NCBI RefSeq assembly: GCF_041261445.1 | Contig: NZ_JBGCCU010000004.1 | Span: 124,001 to 188,000, forward strand | Source: Catenulispora sp. EB89 | Lineage (GTDB): Bacteria; Actinomycetota; Actinomycetes; Streptomycetales; Catenulisporaceae | Direction of reading: 5' to 3' | Length of the DNA: 64,000 nt | In this document: positions 1 through 9,629 of the stretch, in pieces | Layout of the letters: every line of letters starts with the position of its first letter | Position numbering within the stretch: the first letter of the stretch is position 1 | Program-made: the position numbers and the translations under genes | The notes under the pieces: generated by a model | Database searches by the model: none | Told to the model about the DNA's origin: nothing | What the model saw: the letters and a program-made list of their open reading frames with translations, nothing else

Positions 1-209
1 CTCGCTGTAGAGCGCCCGCCGGAGGCCTCAAGGTGCCCACCACGCCCAACGATTGCCGCCTACGCAACGCGTGCGCAGTGACTCGGACCTGTGCGCGGTC
101 GTGTCCGCGAAAACCGCCAGCCGCCAGCGAAACCTGCGGGGCACAACCGAACTGCGTCCCCCTGCGAGGCCATCAAACCCTGTGCGAAGCCGTAAAAATC
201 GCCTGTAAA
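1..209. repeat. Interspersed repeat, copy A (left end cut by the window)
   Basis: This stretch aligns with 58741-59072. Both begin CTCGCTGTAGAGCGCCCGCC, share GTGCGCAGTGACTCGGACC in the middle, and end GAAGCCGTAAAAATCGCC followed by TGTAAA. Copy A has one internal subunit of the type GCGGTC..CGCGAAAACCGCCAGCC, whereas copy B has three. No plausible gene lies inside. Because the window starts within the match, the true left end may be further out. This is a non-coding repeat family seen directly; its function is unknown. Confidence 0.8.
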
Positions 210-292
210 CCCCCAGGCCAATCGCACACCCGGCAGCGCACCGACACCGAGCAGCGCCCGCCCCCCTTCGACCCTCACCAACCCTCGCCCCA

Positions 293-982
293 TCAGCCCT
301 CCGCGACCGGCCCCCGCCGCTTCCGCCAGAACCCGCGGAACCCCGCATACAGCGCCGCGATCAGCCCCACCCCCAGCAGCCCCGGCTGCCAGTGCTTCGT
401 CGCGCCGGGGGCGGCGGCGCCGGCGAGGGCGTCGGGGCCGTCCGTCAGTTGCTCGCGGACTGTGCCGCAGGCCAGGGCGGGGCCGGTGGAGGAGCTGCGG
501 GCGCAGGCTGTGGAGGTGAACTGGTGAGTGACCGTCCCCGGCTTGGCGTCGCGAGTGCGCGGCGTCAGGTGCTCCGACTCCTCGACGGTGCCGGCCATCA
601 CCTGGTCGGTGAAGACCAGGGTGCGGCCGGCGGGGATGTTCGCGGTCCAGCGCAGGGTGTTGTCCTCCTGCTTGGCCTGGGGGCTGGAGTCCACGAGTTG
701 GAAGCCTGCCGGGACGAGGTGGTAGACCTCCAGGTCCGGGTAGGGGGTCTGGGATTCGTTGTCGACCCGGACCGTGTAGTCGACGATGTCGCCGGAATGG
801 GCCGAACGGGTGTCGTCGCTGATGTCGACCCGGACGCCGTTGGCGCTTCCGGTGGCGCTGGCGTCGGTGGGCAGGGTGGGCACGGCGCCTGCCCGGGCGG
901 CGAGGGTGGACATGGTTCCGACCGTCACCGCCGCGGCGGTGACCACGCCGATGGCCGCCGCGCTCCGCATCATGGTCCGCAT
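293..982 (-). CDS. Exported, C-terminally membrane-anchored protein of unknown function
   Basis: A 229-residue protein. A hydrophobic N-terminus (about residues 5-33, ending in a possible ARAGA cleavage region) looks like a signal peptide. The middle (about 45-125) resembles the repeated beta-rich extracellular modules of the DUF11 type, with text such as DIVDYTVRVDNESQTPYPDL. Near the C-terminus a single hydrophobic helix (GLLGVGLIAALYAGF) is followed by a basic RKRR tail, which is the layout of a cell-surface protein held in the membrane; there is no LPxTG sorting motif. Two Cys (in STACARSS and LACGTV) could form a disulfide outside the cell. It is divergent from ftsH and its start lacks a strong ribosome binding site. 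The fold assignment is tentative; the topology is more secure. Confidence 0.6.
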   Translation of the reverse strand: MRTMMRSAAAIGVVTAAAVTVGTMSTLAARAGAVPTLPTDASATGSANGVRVDISDDTRSAHSGDIVDYTVRVDNESQTPYPDLEVYHLVPAGFQLVDSSPQAKQEDNTLRWTANIPAGRTLVFTDQVMAGTVEESEHLTPRTRDAKPGTVTHQFTSTACARSSSTGPALACGTVREQLTDGPDALAGAAAPGATKHWQPGLLGVGLIAALYAGFRGFWRKRRGPVAEG

Positions 983-1073
983 TCACTTTGCTTCGGCACA
1001 AACCGGGGTCCGGTTTAACCCATACGGATCTGCCGGCGTTTCGGGACCGCCTCGGCTGACCGACCACTCCCCC

Positions 1074-3017
<1,944 letters not shown>

Positions 3018-3072
3018 CGAACCAGGTCGGCGAGTCGGATTAGCAGGGGGCGGGCGTGGCTATCGTGACAGT

Positions 3073-3675
3073 GTGCTGAGCCGGCTGCCCGCCGACGTGT
3101 GGGACTACGTGCGCGACGCTCCTGGTACGTACCTGTGGCTGCTCGCGCTGGTCGGCGTGTCCCAGTACGTCAGGCGGCTGCCAGCGGACCGTGCGGCGAA
3201 GCTGCTGGAGGCGAACTCCACCAACCTGGACCGGCTGCGGCACGCCCCGATCAAGGTGATGATCACAAGTCTGTTCTTCACCGTCGGGACCAGCTGGTTG
3301 TTCTACGCCGTGACCTACAGCGTCTTCCACGCCCCGGCCGAGCACTGGCTGGGCACGTGGCGCTGGCTGGCGGTCCTGGGGATGGCGCACGTCGGGGCCA
3401 CGCTGCTGAGCGAGGGCTGGGTCGCGCGGGAGATCCGGGCCGGGCGGCTCCCGCAGTCGGAGCGGACCACGACCGACTACGGGGTCAGCTACGCGCAGGC
3501 CGGGGCGGCGGCGGTGTTGGCGTACCGGATCCCGATGCCGTGGCGGGTGCCGTATCTCATTGTGCTGATCGTGTTCTACGGGTACGGGTGGTTCAAGAAC
3601 CGGCGCGACTTCACGGCGATCGGGCATCTGTGCGCACTGGCGATCGGGTTCGCGTGCTTCTGGATCGCACCCTGA
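3073..3675 (+). CDS. Rhomboid-like integral membrane protein
   Basis: A 200-residue protein with about five to six hydrophobic segments (around 20-33, 62-80, 95-110, 135-150, 158-172 and 183-198). The region around MAHVGATLLSEGW and the terminal GHLCALAIGFACFW recalls the rhomboid-like families of actinobacteria. The GxSG serine motif of active rhomboid proteases is absent, so intramembrane proteolysis should not be assumed. It starts with GTG 55 bases after ftsH on the same strand and may be co-transcribed with it. The membrane topology is well supported; the family name is a recognition-level inference. Confidence 0.65.
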   Translation: MLSRLPADVWDYVRDAPGTYLWLLALVGVSQYVRRLPADRAAKLLEANSTNLDRLRHAPIKVMITSLFFTVGTSWLFYAVTYSVFHAPAEHWLGTWRWLAVLGMAHVGATLLSEGWVAREIRAGRLPQSERTTTDYGVSYAQAGAAAVLAYRIPMPWRVPYLIVLIVFYGYGWFKNRRDFTAIGHLCALAIGFACFWIAP

Positions 3676-3745
3676 GTCGTTCACGCCTGAGGCATAGGGC
3701 GGACTTGAGGGACTTGAGAACTGTGCCGGTTGTCCACGCCTTGTT

Positions 3746-4042
3746 CTAGGTCTTGCCCTTCTTGTCTTCGTCGGACGGCCGAACTTTGATGGCGACGAAC
3801 CGCCCGGCCTCCCACTCCAGTGCCGCCTTCTGCGCGGCGTGCCAGGTGCACAGGCCGAGGAGGTTGTCGACGGAGTGATCATCCTTCTTCCCCGCGTGGA
3901 CGACCATGCCGGCCTCGCGGGAGCAGCCGACGGCGAAGTGCGCGTGCTTCCATTCGCAGCGCCGGTTGCAGCGCCGCATGACCTTGCGTACCAGCCGGTT
4001 CCAGTTTCGCGGTAGCTTCACCAGATCCTGCGATCCACTCAC
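3746..4042 (-). CDS. Small HNH-type nuclease-like protein
   Basis: A 98-residue protein, very basic at the N-terminus. Four Cys/His clusters (RRCNRRCEWKHAHF, VGCSREAG, VVHAG, LCTWHAAQKA) and the DDHSVDNLLGLCTWH segment resemble the zinc-stabilised HNH fold found in phage and mobile small endonucleases. In such proteins the DN-N-LCxxCHxxK portion carries the metal and DNA contacts. Here the usual final CxxCH is reduced to LCTWH. It is a lone gene with somewhat lower GC than its neighbours and no phage genes beside it. The GTG start at 4042 sits downstream of AGGGGAAC. It may be a remnant of a mobile element or a stand-alone nuclease; catalytic activity is unproven. Confidence 0.6.
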   Translation of the reverse strand: MSGSQDLVKLPRNWNRLVRKVMRRCNRRCEWKHAHFAVGCSREAGMVVHAGKKDDHSVDNLLGLCTWHAAQKAALEWEAGRFVAIKVRPSDEDKKGKT

Positions 4043-4158
4043 ATAAGAGAGTTCCCCTGAATATCCGATCGGCGCGCGGGGCGCATGTATTGATCACCTC
4101 AACGAGTGACGCGCGCCGCCGTGAAGTGACAGTCGCAGTGAATGGTTAGGCTCGCGGG

Positions 4159-4647
4159 ATGCTGATCGTCACCTCCGCGCTGCTGCGGCGCACCGGATCC
4201 GATGGACGTCCCGAAGTGCTGATGGGTCTGAAGAAGACCGGCTTCGGCGCCGGTCTGATCAACTGCCCGGGCGGCAAGCTCGAACCCGGGGAGACGCCGG
4301 CGGAGGCGGTCGTGCGCGAATTCGCGGAGGAGACCGGCATGACGCTGGCGGTGGGCGACCTGAATCCGGCCGCCGAGCTGGTGTTCCGGTTCCCGGATGT
4401 GCCGGAGTGGGACGACATCCGGCTGCATTACTTCACGGCGACGAAGTACGCCGGGGAGCCGCAGGAGAGTGAGGAGTTCGCCGCGGAATGGATGGCCGAG
4501 GCGGATCTGGACTACGGCCTGATGTGGGACGACTCATGCCTGTGGCTGCCAGCGGTGCTGGCCGGCGAGCACGTCGTGATGGACGTCACCTACGCCGGCC
4601 GCAGCAAAGTGGCCTCTTTTGTCCGCGAGCCGTCGCCGGCCGAGTGA
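4159..4647 (+). CDS. NUDIX hydrolase of the MTH1 (oxidised dNTP pyrophosphatase) type
   Basis: A 162-residue protein. The Nudix box runs from about residue 38 to 61, with GGKLEPGE, REFAEETG and correct spacing for metal binding. The segment before it (LMGLKKTGFGAGLINCPGGK) and the later WDDSCLWLP closely follow mammalian MTH1/NUDT1, which uses KKxGFGxG and a DDSYWFP stretch in its nucleotide pocket. A role in clearing oxidised purine nucleotides such as 8-oxo-dGTP or 2-hydroxy-dATP is therefore the best guess. The ATG start begins shortly after a TTAGGCT element. The downstream neighbour is convergent. Confidence 0.85.
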   Translation: MLIVTSALLRRTGSDGRPEVLMGLKKTGFGAGLINCPGGKLEPGETPAEAVVREFAEETGMTLAVGDLNPAAELVFRFPDVPEWDDIRLHYFTATKYAGEPQESEEFAAEWMAEADLDYGLMWDDSCLWLPAVLAGEHVVMDVTYAGRSKVASFVREPSPAE

Positions 4648-4649
4648 GG

Positions 4650-4901
4650 TTACTGCTCCACCGGGTGCAGCGACATCGGACCGTAGACGACGGTGCCGTC
4701 CTCCAGCAGCGTGACCTGGTCGACTCCAGCTTCCAGCAGGTCCTTCCAGTTCTCTCCGATCCAGCTTTCGGCGTCGGACTGCGTGGAGAACTCCTCCGGC
4801 TTCGCACCGGTATCCTTCTCGCCGCCAGCGGTGTCCTCATAACGCCACATGAAAGTCACAGTGTTGACCCCTTCGATCGCCCAGCCGTCGTTGAATAACA
4901 T
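4650..4901 (-). CDS. Small conserved acidic protein of unknown function
   Basis: An 83-residue protein from ATG at 4901, with AAGGAT some 13 bases upstream. A shorter version could start at 4850 (MWRYED). It is acidic and ends DGTVVYGPMSLHPVEQ. The middle has EEFSTQSDAESWIGENWKDLLEAGVDQVTLLEDG, a pattern I recognise from short uncharacterised actinobacterial proteins. No membrane segment or metal motif is present. Its 5' end overlaps the 5' end of cobU on the opposite strand, and its 3' end abuts the NUDIX gene. The function is unknown. Confidence 0.6.
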   Translation of the reverse strand: MLFNDGWAIEGVNTVTFMWRYEDTAGGEKDTGAKPEEFSTQSDAESWIGENWKDLLEAGVDQVTLLEDGTVVYGPMSLHPVEQ

Positions 4902-5439
4902 AACGCGCACGTTGATCCTTGGCGGCGCGCGCTCGGGGAAGTCCGCCGAGGCCGAGCGCCGACTCACCCGGCTGGCTGATGACGCCGTGTATGTCGCGAC
5001 CGGTGGCCACCGCGAGGGTGACGAGGACTGGGCCGAGCGAGTGCGGCGGCATCAGAAGCAGCGGCCGGACTCGTGGGAGACCGTGGAGACGACGGATGTC
5101 GCGGCGGTGTTGCGCGCCGCGACCCGGCCGGTGCTGGTGGACTGCCTGACGCTGTGGCTGACCGCGATGATGGACCAGGTCGGGGCGTGGGACGACGAGG
5201 CGTGGCGCGACGGCGGGGAGCAGGAGCTGGCGGCGCGGTTCGACGAGTTGGACGCGGCTTGGCGGGCGGCGGCGGTGCCGGTGCTGGCGGTGAGCAACGA
5301 GGTCGGGCTCGGGATCGTGCCGGAGAGCGCCGGGGTGCGGCGGTTCCGGGACGAGCAGGGGCGGCTGAACCAGCGGATCGCGGCGGCTTCGGACGCGGTG
5401 GTGCTGATGGTGGCGGGGATCGCGGTCGGGGTGAAGTAG
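4849..5439 (+). CDS. cobU: Adenosylcobinamide kinase / adenosylcobinamide-phosphate guanylyltransferase
   Basis: CobU phosphorylates adenosylcobinamide and then transfers GMP to it, making AdoCbi-GDP for the last steps of cobalamin assembly. The family start TLILGGARSGKS is the P-loop. It is followed by VYVATG, the guanylylation-region RVRRHQKQRP, VLVDCLTLWLT and VLAVSNEVGLGIVPE near the C-terminus, which are all family signatures. The family normally begins two to four residues before TLILGG, but the only codons there are ATA (4900) or TTG (4891). ATG at 4849 is used here and adds about 18 residues. The first bases overlap the opposite-strand gene. cobT follows 44 bases later. Confidence 0.88.
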   Translation: MKVTVLTPSIAQPSLNNITRTLILGGARSGKSAEAERRLTRLADDAVYVATGGHREGDEDWAERVRRHQKQRPDSWETVETTDVAAVLRAATRPVLVDCLTLWLTAMMDQVGAWDDEAWRDGGEQELAARFDELDAAWRAAAVPVLAVSNEVGLGIVPESAGVRRFRDEQGRLNQRIAAASDAVVLMVAGIAVGVK

Positions 5440-5483
5440 GGCTTCCCCGTGCGCGGTGCGCCGCCGCTAGGCTGTTCGGCACC

Positions 5484-6713
5484 ATGAACGCGTCCGAGAA
5501 CACCACCCCCGAATCGGCCGACCAGCCCGAGCCCGTCGAGGTCGTCGAGGCAGCGGTCGAGACCGAGACCGTCATCGAGACCAGCGATTCGGCCGCGGAT
5601 CCGGCCGCCGAGTCCGCCGACGAGCCCGACGTCTCCGCCGAGTCCGCCGACGCCCCGGCCGGTCCCGAGCCGCTGAACCTCGACAAGCTCGCCGACCAGG
5701 CCGAGCGCCCCGACGAGGCGGCGCGCGAAACGCTGCGGACCCGGCTCGCCGAGCTGGCGGTCCCGGCCGCCGGGCTCGGGCGGCTGGAGGAGCTGGCGGT
5801 CTGGCTGGCTGGCGCGCGCGGCGAGGGGCAGGCGCGGCCGATCGAGCGGGCCCGGGTCGTGGTGTTCGCCGGCGACCACGGCGTGGCCTCGCTCGGCGTG
5901 TCGGCGACGGCGCCGGAGCAGGCGCTGGCCGTCACCGCGGCGCGGGTGAAGCAGATCGAGGACGGCGGCGGCGCGGTCGGCGTGCTGGCCCGGCTGCACG
6001 GCGCGACGGTGCGCGTGGTCGACGTCACGGTCGGCCGTCCATCGGGCCGCATCGACAAGGAGGACGCCGCGACCCGCGAGGAGACCGAGGAGGCGTTCCG
6101 GCTCGGCATGGCGATCGCCGACGCCGAGGCCGACTCCGGCGCCGACGTGCTGATCCCGGCCATGGTCGGCGTGGGTGGCAGCACCGTGGCCTCGGTCCTG
6201 TCCGGGGTCCTGACCGGCAAGGACGCGGCGGCGGTGACCGGACGCGGCTCGGGCGTGGACGACGCGGCCTGGATGCGCAAGTGCGCGGCGGTGCGCGACG
6301 CGATGCGCCGCGGCCGTCCCGTGCTCGGCGACCAGATGGACCTGCTGGCGAAGGTCGGCGGCCGCGACTTCGCCGCGCTGACCGGCTTCCTGCTGCAGGC
6401 CGTGATCCGGCGCGTGCCGGTGCTGCTGGACGGCGTGACGACCACCGCGTGCGCGATGCTCGTGCAGCGCATCGCCTACCGCTCGCCGCAGTGGCTGCTG
6501 GCCGGCGCACTGTCGCCGGAGCCCGCGCACAAGGCGGCGCTGGACCGGCTGTCGCTGGAGCCGCTGGTCGAGGGCTACGACGTGCGCCAGGCCGAAGGGG
6601 CGCTCGGACTGCTGGCGCTGCCGATGCTGAAGGCCGCCGCCGCGCTGGCCACGGAGCTGGCGACGTTCGGCGAGGCCGGGATTCCGGAGCCGGTGCTGCG
6701 GTCGCGGGTGTGA
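5484..6713 (+). CDS. cobT: Nicotinate-nucleotide-dimethylbenzimidazole phosphoribosyltransferase
   Basis: A 409-residue protein. CobT makes alpha-ribazole 5'-phosphate from NaMN and dimethylbenzimidazole, the lower ligand of B12. The first 70 or so residues are an acidic, repetitive Glu/Ala/Ser tail not found in the usual enzyme of about 350 residues, so this is an N-terminal extension. The core shows VVVFAGDHGVASLGVSATAPEQ, IPAMVGVGGSTVASVL and the C-terminal active-site region EGYDVRQAEGALGLLALPML. The ATG at 5484 is the first in frame. It lies between cobU and cobS on the same strand. Confidence 0.9.
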   Translation: MNASENTTPESADQPEPVEVVEAAVETETVIETSDSAADPAAESADEPDVSAESADAPAGPEPLNLDKLADQAERPDEAARETLRTRLAELAVPAAGLGRLEELAVWLAGARGEGQARPIERARVVVFAGDHGVASLGVSATAPEQALAVTAARVKQIEDGGGAVGVLARLHGATVRVVDVTVGRPSGRIDKEDAATREETEEAFRLGMAIADAEADSGADVLIPAMVGVGGSTVASVLSGVLTGKDAAAVTGRGSGVDDAAWMRKCAAVRDAMRRGRPVLGDQMDLLAKVGGRDFAALTGFLLQAVIRRVPVLLDGVTTTACAMLVQRIAYRSPQWLLAGALSPEPAHKAALDRLSLEPLVEGYDVRQAEGALGLLALPMLKAAAALATELATFGEAGIPEPVLRSRV

Positions 6714-6934
6714 GGGAGTTCGGCGTCGGGGCCTTCGGCGAGCGGACTTCCGGCGCGCAGGCTTCCGGCGCGCAGGCTTCCGGCGCGCGGGAGTTCGGCG
6801 CGCGGGAGTTCGGCGCGCGGGCTTCCGAGCGCGAAGGCTCTCGGCGCGAGGGGTTCTGCCGCGAAAACTCTCGGCGCGGGGGCTTCCGGCAGGCCGCCGC
6901 GAACTCGGAGCACCGCGCCATGACGGCAGCATGA
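6710..6934 (+). CDS. Possible translationally coupled repeat peptide between cobT and cobS
   Basis: A 74-codon frame starts with a GTG that overlaps the cobT stop (GTGA). It ends with a TGA that overlaps the cobS start (ATGA), so it could be read by terminating and restarting ribosomes. The peptide is made of five-residue units such as ASGAQ, REFGA and REGFC and has no resemblance to a known domain. The repeat period (15 bases) keeps the frame open automatically, so the frame may be only a by-product of the array. The coupling overlaps at both ends are the reason to list it. Confidence 0.3.
   Translation: MREFGVGAFGERTSGAQASGAQASGAREFGAREFGARASEREGSRREGFCRENSRRGGFRQAAANSEHRAMTAA
6716..6895 (+). 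repeat. Array of twelve 15-bp tandem repeats in the cobT-cobS spacer
   Basis: Twelve consecutive 15-base units of the general form G(A/C)(G/T)TTC(G/C)GGCGCGCGG can be written out without a gap. The central units are nearly identical and the outer ones are decayed. This is a minisatellite-like array within the cobalamin operon. It could expand or contract by strand slippage, in steps that preserve any reading frame across it. Confidence 0.85.
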
Positions 6935-7716
6935 CCGCGCTCTCCGGCCTCCGTCTCGCCTTCTCGACCCTGACCGCGCTGCCCGTCGGACCGCCCCGCG
7001 ACGTCGACCGGTCAGTGGCCGGACGCGCGATGGCCTCCGCGCCAGTGGTCGGCGCCGTGCTCGGCGCGGCGGCGGGGGCGGTCGGCGCGGGCTTCGGGTG
7101 GTGGACATCCAGTCCCGTCGTGGCGGCGGTCGGCGGAGTGGCGACGCTGGCCGCACTGACCCGCGGACTGCATCTCGACGGCCTCGCCGACACCGCCGAC
7201 GGCCTGGGCTCGGCGAAGCCCGCCGCCGATGCGCTGCGCATCATGAAGGCCTCGGACATCGGCCCGTTCGGCGTCATCACGCTCGTCCTGGCACTGCTCG
7301 GGCAGGTGCTGCTCCTCGCGAGCGCCTGGAGCCGGCATGGCGCGTGGTACGGAGCCTGCGCGATCGCAGTGGCCTGCGTCACCGGACGCCTCACGGTGAC
7401 CTGGGCCTGCCGCCCCGGCGTCCCCTCGGCCCGGCCCGACGGCCTCGGGGCGTGGGTCGCGGGGAGCGTGTCGCGGGCGGCGGTCGGCGCGGCGTCGGCC
7501 GGGGCGCTGGTCGCGGCGGGCGTCGCAGGGTTCTGCGTGAGCCATGATGGCGCGCGCTGGCTGCTCTGGCCGGCTGCGGTCGTGGTGGGCATCGCAGCGT
7601 CAACAGCGTTGCTGCGCCACACGATCCGCCGCTTCGGAGGGATCACCGGGGACGTGTTGGGCGCCCTCGTCGAAGTCGGCTTCACCGCGGCGCTGGTGGT
7701 TCTGGCCGGCCGCTAA
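6931..7716 (+). CDS. cobS: Adenosylcobinamide-GDP ribazoletransferase (cobalamin synthase)
   Basis: A 261-residue integral membrane enzyme that joins AdoCbi-GDP to alpha-ribazole (or its phosphate), the final step of B12 nucleotide loop assembly. Family signatures are GLHLDGLADTADG (about 80-92), MKASDIGPFGV (about 105-115) and RRFGGITGDVLGA near the C-terminus, with Asp-rich metal sites set among about seven hydrophobic segments. The length is normal for the family. The start ATG overlaps the stop of the repeat frame upstream. Its 3' end overlaps the convergent MBL-fold gene by four bases. Confidence 0.92.
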   Translation: MTALSGLRLAFSTLTALPVGPPRDVDRSVAGRAMASAPVVGAVLGAAAGAVGAGFGWWTSSPVVAAVGGVATLAALTRGLHLDGLADTADGLGSAKPAADALRIMKASDIGPFGVITLVLALLGQVLLLASAWSRHGAWYGACAIAVACVTGRLTVTWACRPGVPSARPDGLGAWVAGSVSRAAVGAASAGALVAAGVAGFCVSHDGARWLLWPAAVVVGIAASTALLRHTIRRFGGITGDVLGALVEVGFTAALVVLAGR

Positions 7717-8612
7717 CGACCAAGCACCCGAGCCCGGAATCCCCGCGCCTGAAACAGGATCTTCGCCAGCCCCGCGGGCTCGGAGAACACGATGAAGTCC
7801 GCGAACCGGTGCGCACCGCGACGACCCTCGACCCGCACCGCCGCGTCCCGCAACGCGGTCAGCTGCGCGACCGTCATCGGCAGCGCCCGCTCGTGCGGCT
7901 GGTACGTCGAGCCGATCGGGTAGTCGCGGTACGGCCGGTCCGTCATCTCGACGTGGCAGCCCATCACCCACGTCACCTCGTGCGCGGCGCAGAACGCCAC
8001 GAGGCGGTTCAGCGTGGCCACCAGTTCGGCGAAGTCCGCGACGTAGATCCGGCCCGGATACACCGTGTCGCCGGTCAGGAGGAAGCCGGTCGCGGGGTCG
8101 TGGAACACCACGCCCGCGGCGTGGTGCCCCGGCGCGCCGATGGCCCGCAGGACGCGGCCGCCGAGGTCGAACGGGACTTCCTGGTCCGGCCAGCGCGCGT
8201 CGTCGAAGCCGAAGAACGCGCGGACCGCCTCCGGCTCCTTCGCGACGACCACCGTGTCCGGCCGCCCCGCGAACTGCGCGTCCGCCGCGACGTGGTCGCC
8301 GTGGCCGTGGGTGTGCGCGACCACGAGGTGGTACCCGTCGCGCGGGTGGCGGCGCAGCCAGTCGGCGACCAGGGAATCGACCGTCTCGCGCAGCGGGAAG
8401 ACCGCGGGGTCGGCGGTGGCCCCGGTGTCCAGCAGCAGCGCGCGGTCGGCGCCGAACAGCAGGTAGATGAACGGCGCCTCGTAGTTCGTGCTCTTGCTCT
8501 GCCGCAGGATCACCGTGCGCTCGTCGTACGCCTGCACCTGGAGCGGCGGCTCCGACGCCGAGCTCCAGCGGGAGACGCCGTGGTTCCAGCGGAGGTCCAG
8601 CGGGCTCGCCAC
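7713..8612 (-). CDS. Metallo-beta-lactamase fold hydrolase
   Basis: A 299-residue protein. The metal site HTHGHGDH (residues 100-107) gives the HxHxDH motif. Later ligands are in IGAPGHHAAG, LLTGDTVYPG and VMGCHVEMT, which is the layout of a two-zinc MBL hydrolase such as a glyoxalase II-like or lactonase-like enzyme. The substrate cannot be read from the sequence. The GTG start is four bases after the stop of the aldose epimerase gene, so the two are probably one transcript. The C-terminus carries FADFIVFSEPAGLAKILFQARGF, not typical of glyoxalase II. Confidence 0.85.
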   Translation of the reverse strand: MASPLDLRWNHGVSRWSSASEPPLQVQAYDERTVILRQSKSTNYEAPFIYLLFGADRALLLDTGATADPAVFPLRETVDSLVADWLRRHPRDGYHLVVAHTHGHGDHVAADAQFAGRPDTVVVAKEPEAVRAFFGFDDARWPDQEVPFDLGGRVLRAIGAPGHHAAGVVFHDPATGFLLTGDTVYPGRIYVADFAELVATLNRLVAFCAAHEVTWVMGCHVEMTDRPYRDYPIGSTYQPHERALPMTVAQLTALRDAAVRVEGRRGAHRFADFIVFSEPAGLAKILFQARGFRARVLGR

Positions 8613-8616
8613 CGCG

Positions 8617-9564
8617 CTACGCCGCCCCGACCACGATCCCCCAGGTGTGGGTCACCGAGGCGCCGGGGGCCAGGTCGATGACGCCCTTGCCGGTCGCGAA
8701 GGCGTTCGGCGGGCAGCTCATCGGCTCCACCGCGAGCGCCGAGCGGTGGTAGGGCTCGTCCAGCGGATCGCCGGAGAACAGCTGGACCCACTCCAGCCCC
8801 TCGCCGAACCACATCGTCACGCCCTCGGTGCCCTGGCCCAGGGTCACCCGGGCGCGGCCGTCGGCGTCGCGGACGATGTCGGTGTAGGCCGTGTCCAGCG
8901 TCACGCCGCGCAGCGAGCGGCGGTCGCGGAAGTCGTACGGAGTGCCGGCGACCGGCACCTCGCACTGCGGGATCATGCGCTCGTCCACCATCAGCCAGCG
9001 GCCGGCCGGGACGCGGGCCAGGCCCTGCGGGCCGTCCAGGCCGCCGTCGGTCTTCAGGTACGCGTGCGAGCCGATGCCGTAGGGCGCGTCCCAGTCGCCG
9101 GCGTTGCGCGCGCTCACCGTGATCGTCAGGCCCTGGTCCTCGTCCAGCGAGTACTCCGCGACGAGGTCGAGCAGGAAGGGGTAGCCGGGCTGCGGTTCCA
9201 GGCGGAGGGTCAGGCGGAGCAGGGAGTCTTCGTGGGTGTCCACCTGCCAGGAGGCGTGGCGGGTCAGGCCGTGGATGGCGTTGTTGCGGGCCGGCTCGCT
9301 GATCTCCAGCTCGCGCTCGACGCCGCGGAAGGTGTACTTGCCGTCGCGGATGCGGTTCGGCCAGGGGATGAGCAGCTGGCCGCTGCCGCCGACCGGGACG
9401 CCGTCCTCGGGGAACTCCATGATCAGTTCCCGGTTGTCCAGTCGCAGGGACCTGAGAGCCGCCCCGACTTCCGTCACCACGGCGGTGTACTCGCCCGCCT
9501 TGATCGAGTACTGCTCTCCGGTCGGCCGCTCGGCACCAGTGCCGGTATGGGGGACGCTGATCAT
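8617..9564 (-). CDS. Aldose 1-epimerase family protein
   Basis: A 315-residue protein of the GalM/YeaD type, which interconverts alpha and beta anomers of hexoses. Signatures are LLIPWPNRIRDGKYTF (about 70-85), NAIHGLTRHASW with the catalytic-type His, GIGSHAYLKT, and VEPMSCPPNAFATGKGVIDLAPG near the end. The start is the ATG at 9564 (ISVPHTG), because the open frame extends further upstream into an overlap with gcvT without family similarity. It is followed closely by the MBL gene on the same strand. It could act on a sugar phosphate, as do some relatives. Confidence 0.88.
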   Translation of the reverse strand: MISVPHTGTGAERPTGEQYSIKAGEYTAVVTEVGAALRSLRLDNRELIMEFPEDGVPVGGSGQLLIPWPNRIRDGKYTFRGVERELEISEPARNNAIHGLTRHASWQVDTHEDSLLRLTLRLEPQPGYPFLLDLVAEYSLDEDQGLTITVSARNAGDWDAPYGIGSHAYLKTDGGLDGPQGLARVPAGRWLMVDERMIPQCEVPVAGTPYDFRDRRSLRGVTLDTAYTDIVRDADGRARVTLGQGTEGVTMWFGEGLEWVQLFSGDPLDEPYHRSALAVEPMSCPPNAFATGKGVIDLAPGASVTHTWGIVVGAA

Positions 9565-9629
9565 GCCGCCATGGTCCCACGAGCACGCCCCCGGCGCTCG
9601 GGCCGGGGGCGGATCGCTCGAGCGGGGAC

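Noticed and set aside
4144-4156. Iron box before the NUDIX gene (GGTTAGGCTCGCG)
   Set aside because: Only the left half matches and there is no palindrome; more likely part of a promoter.
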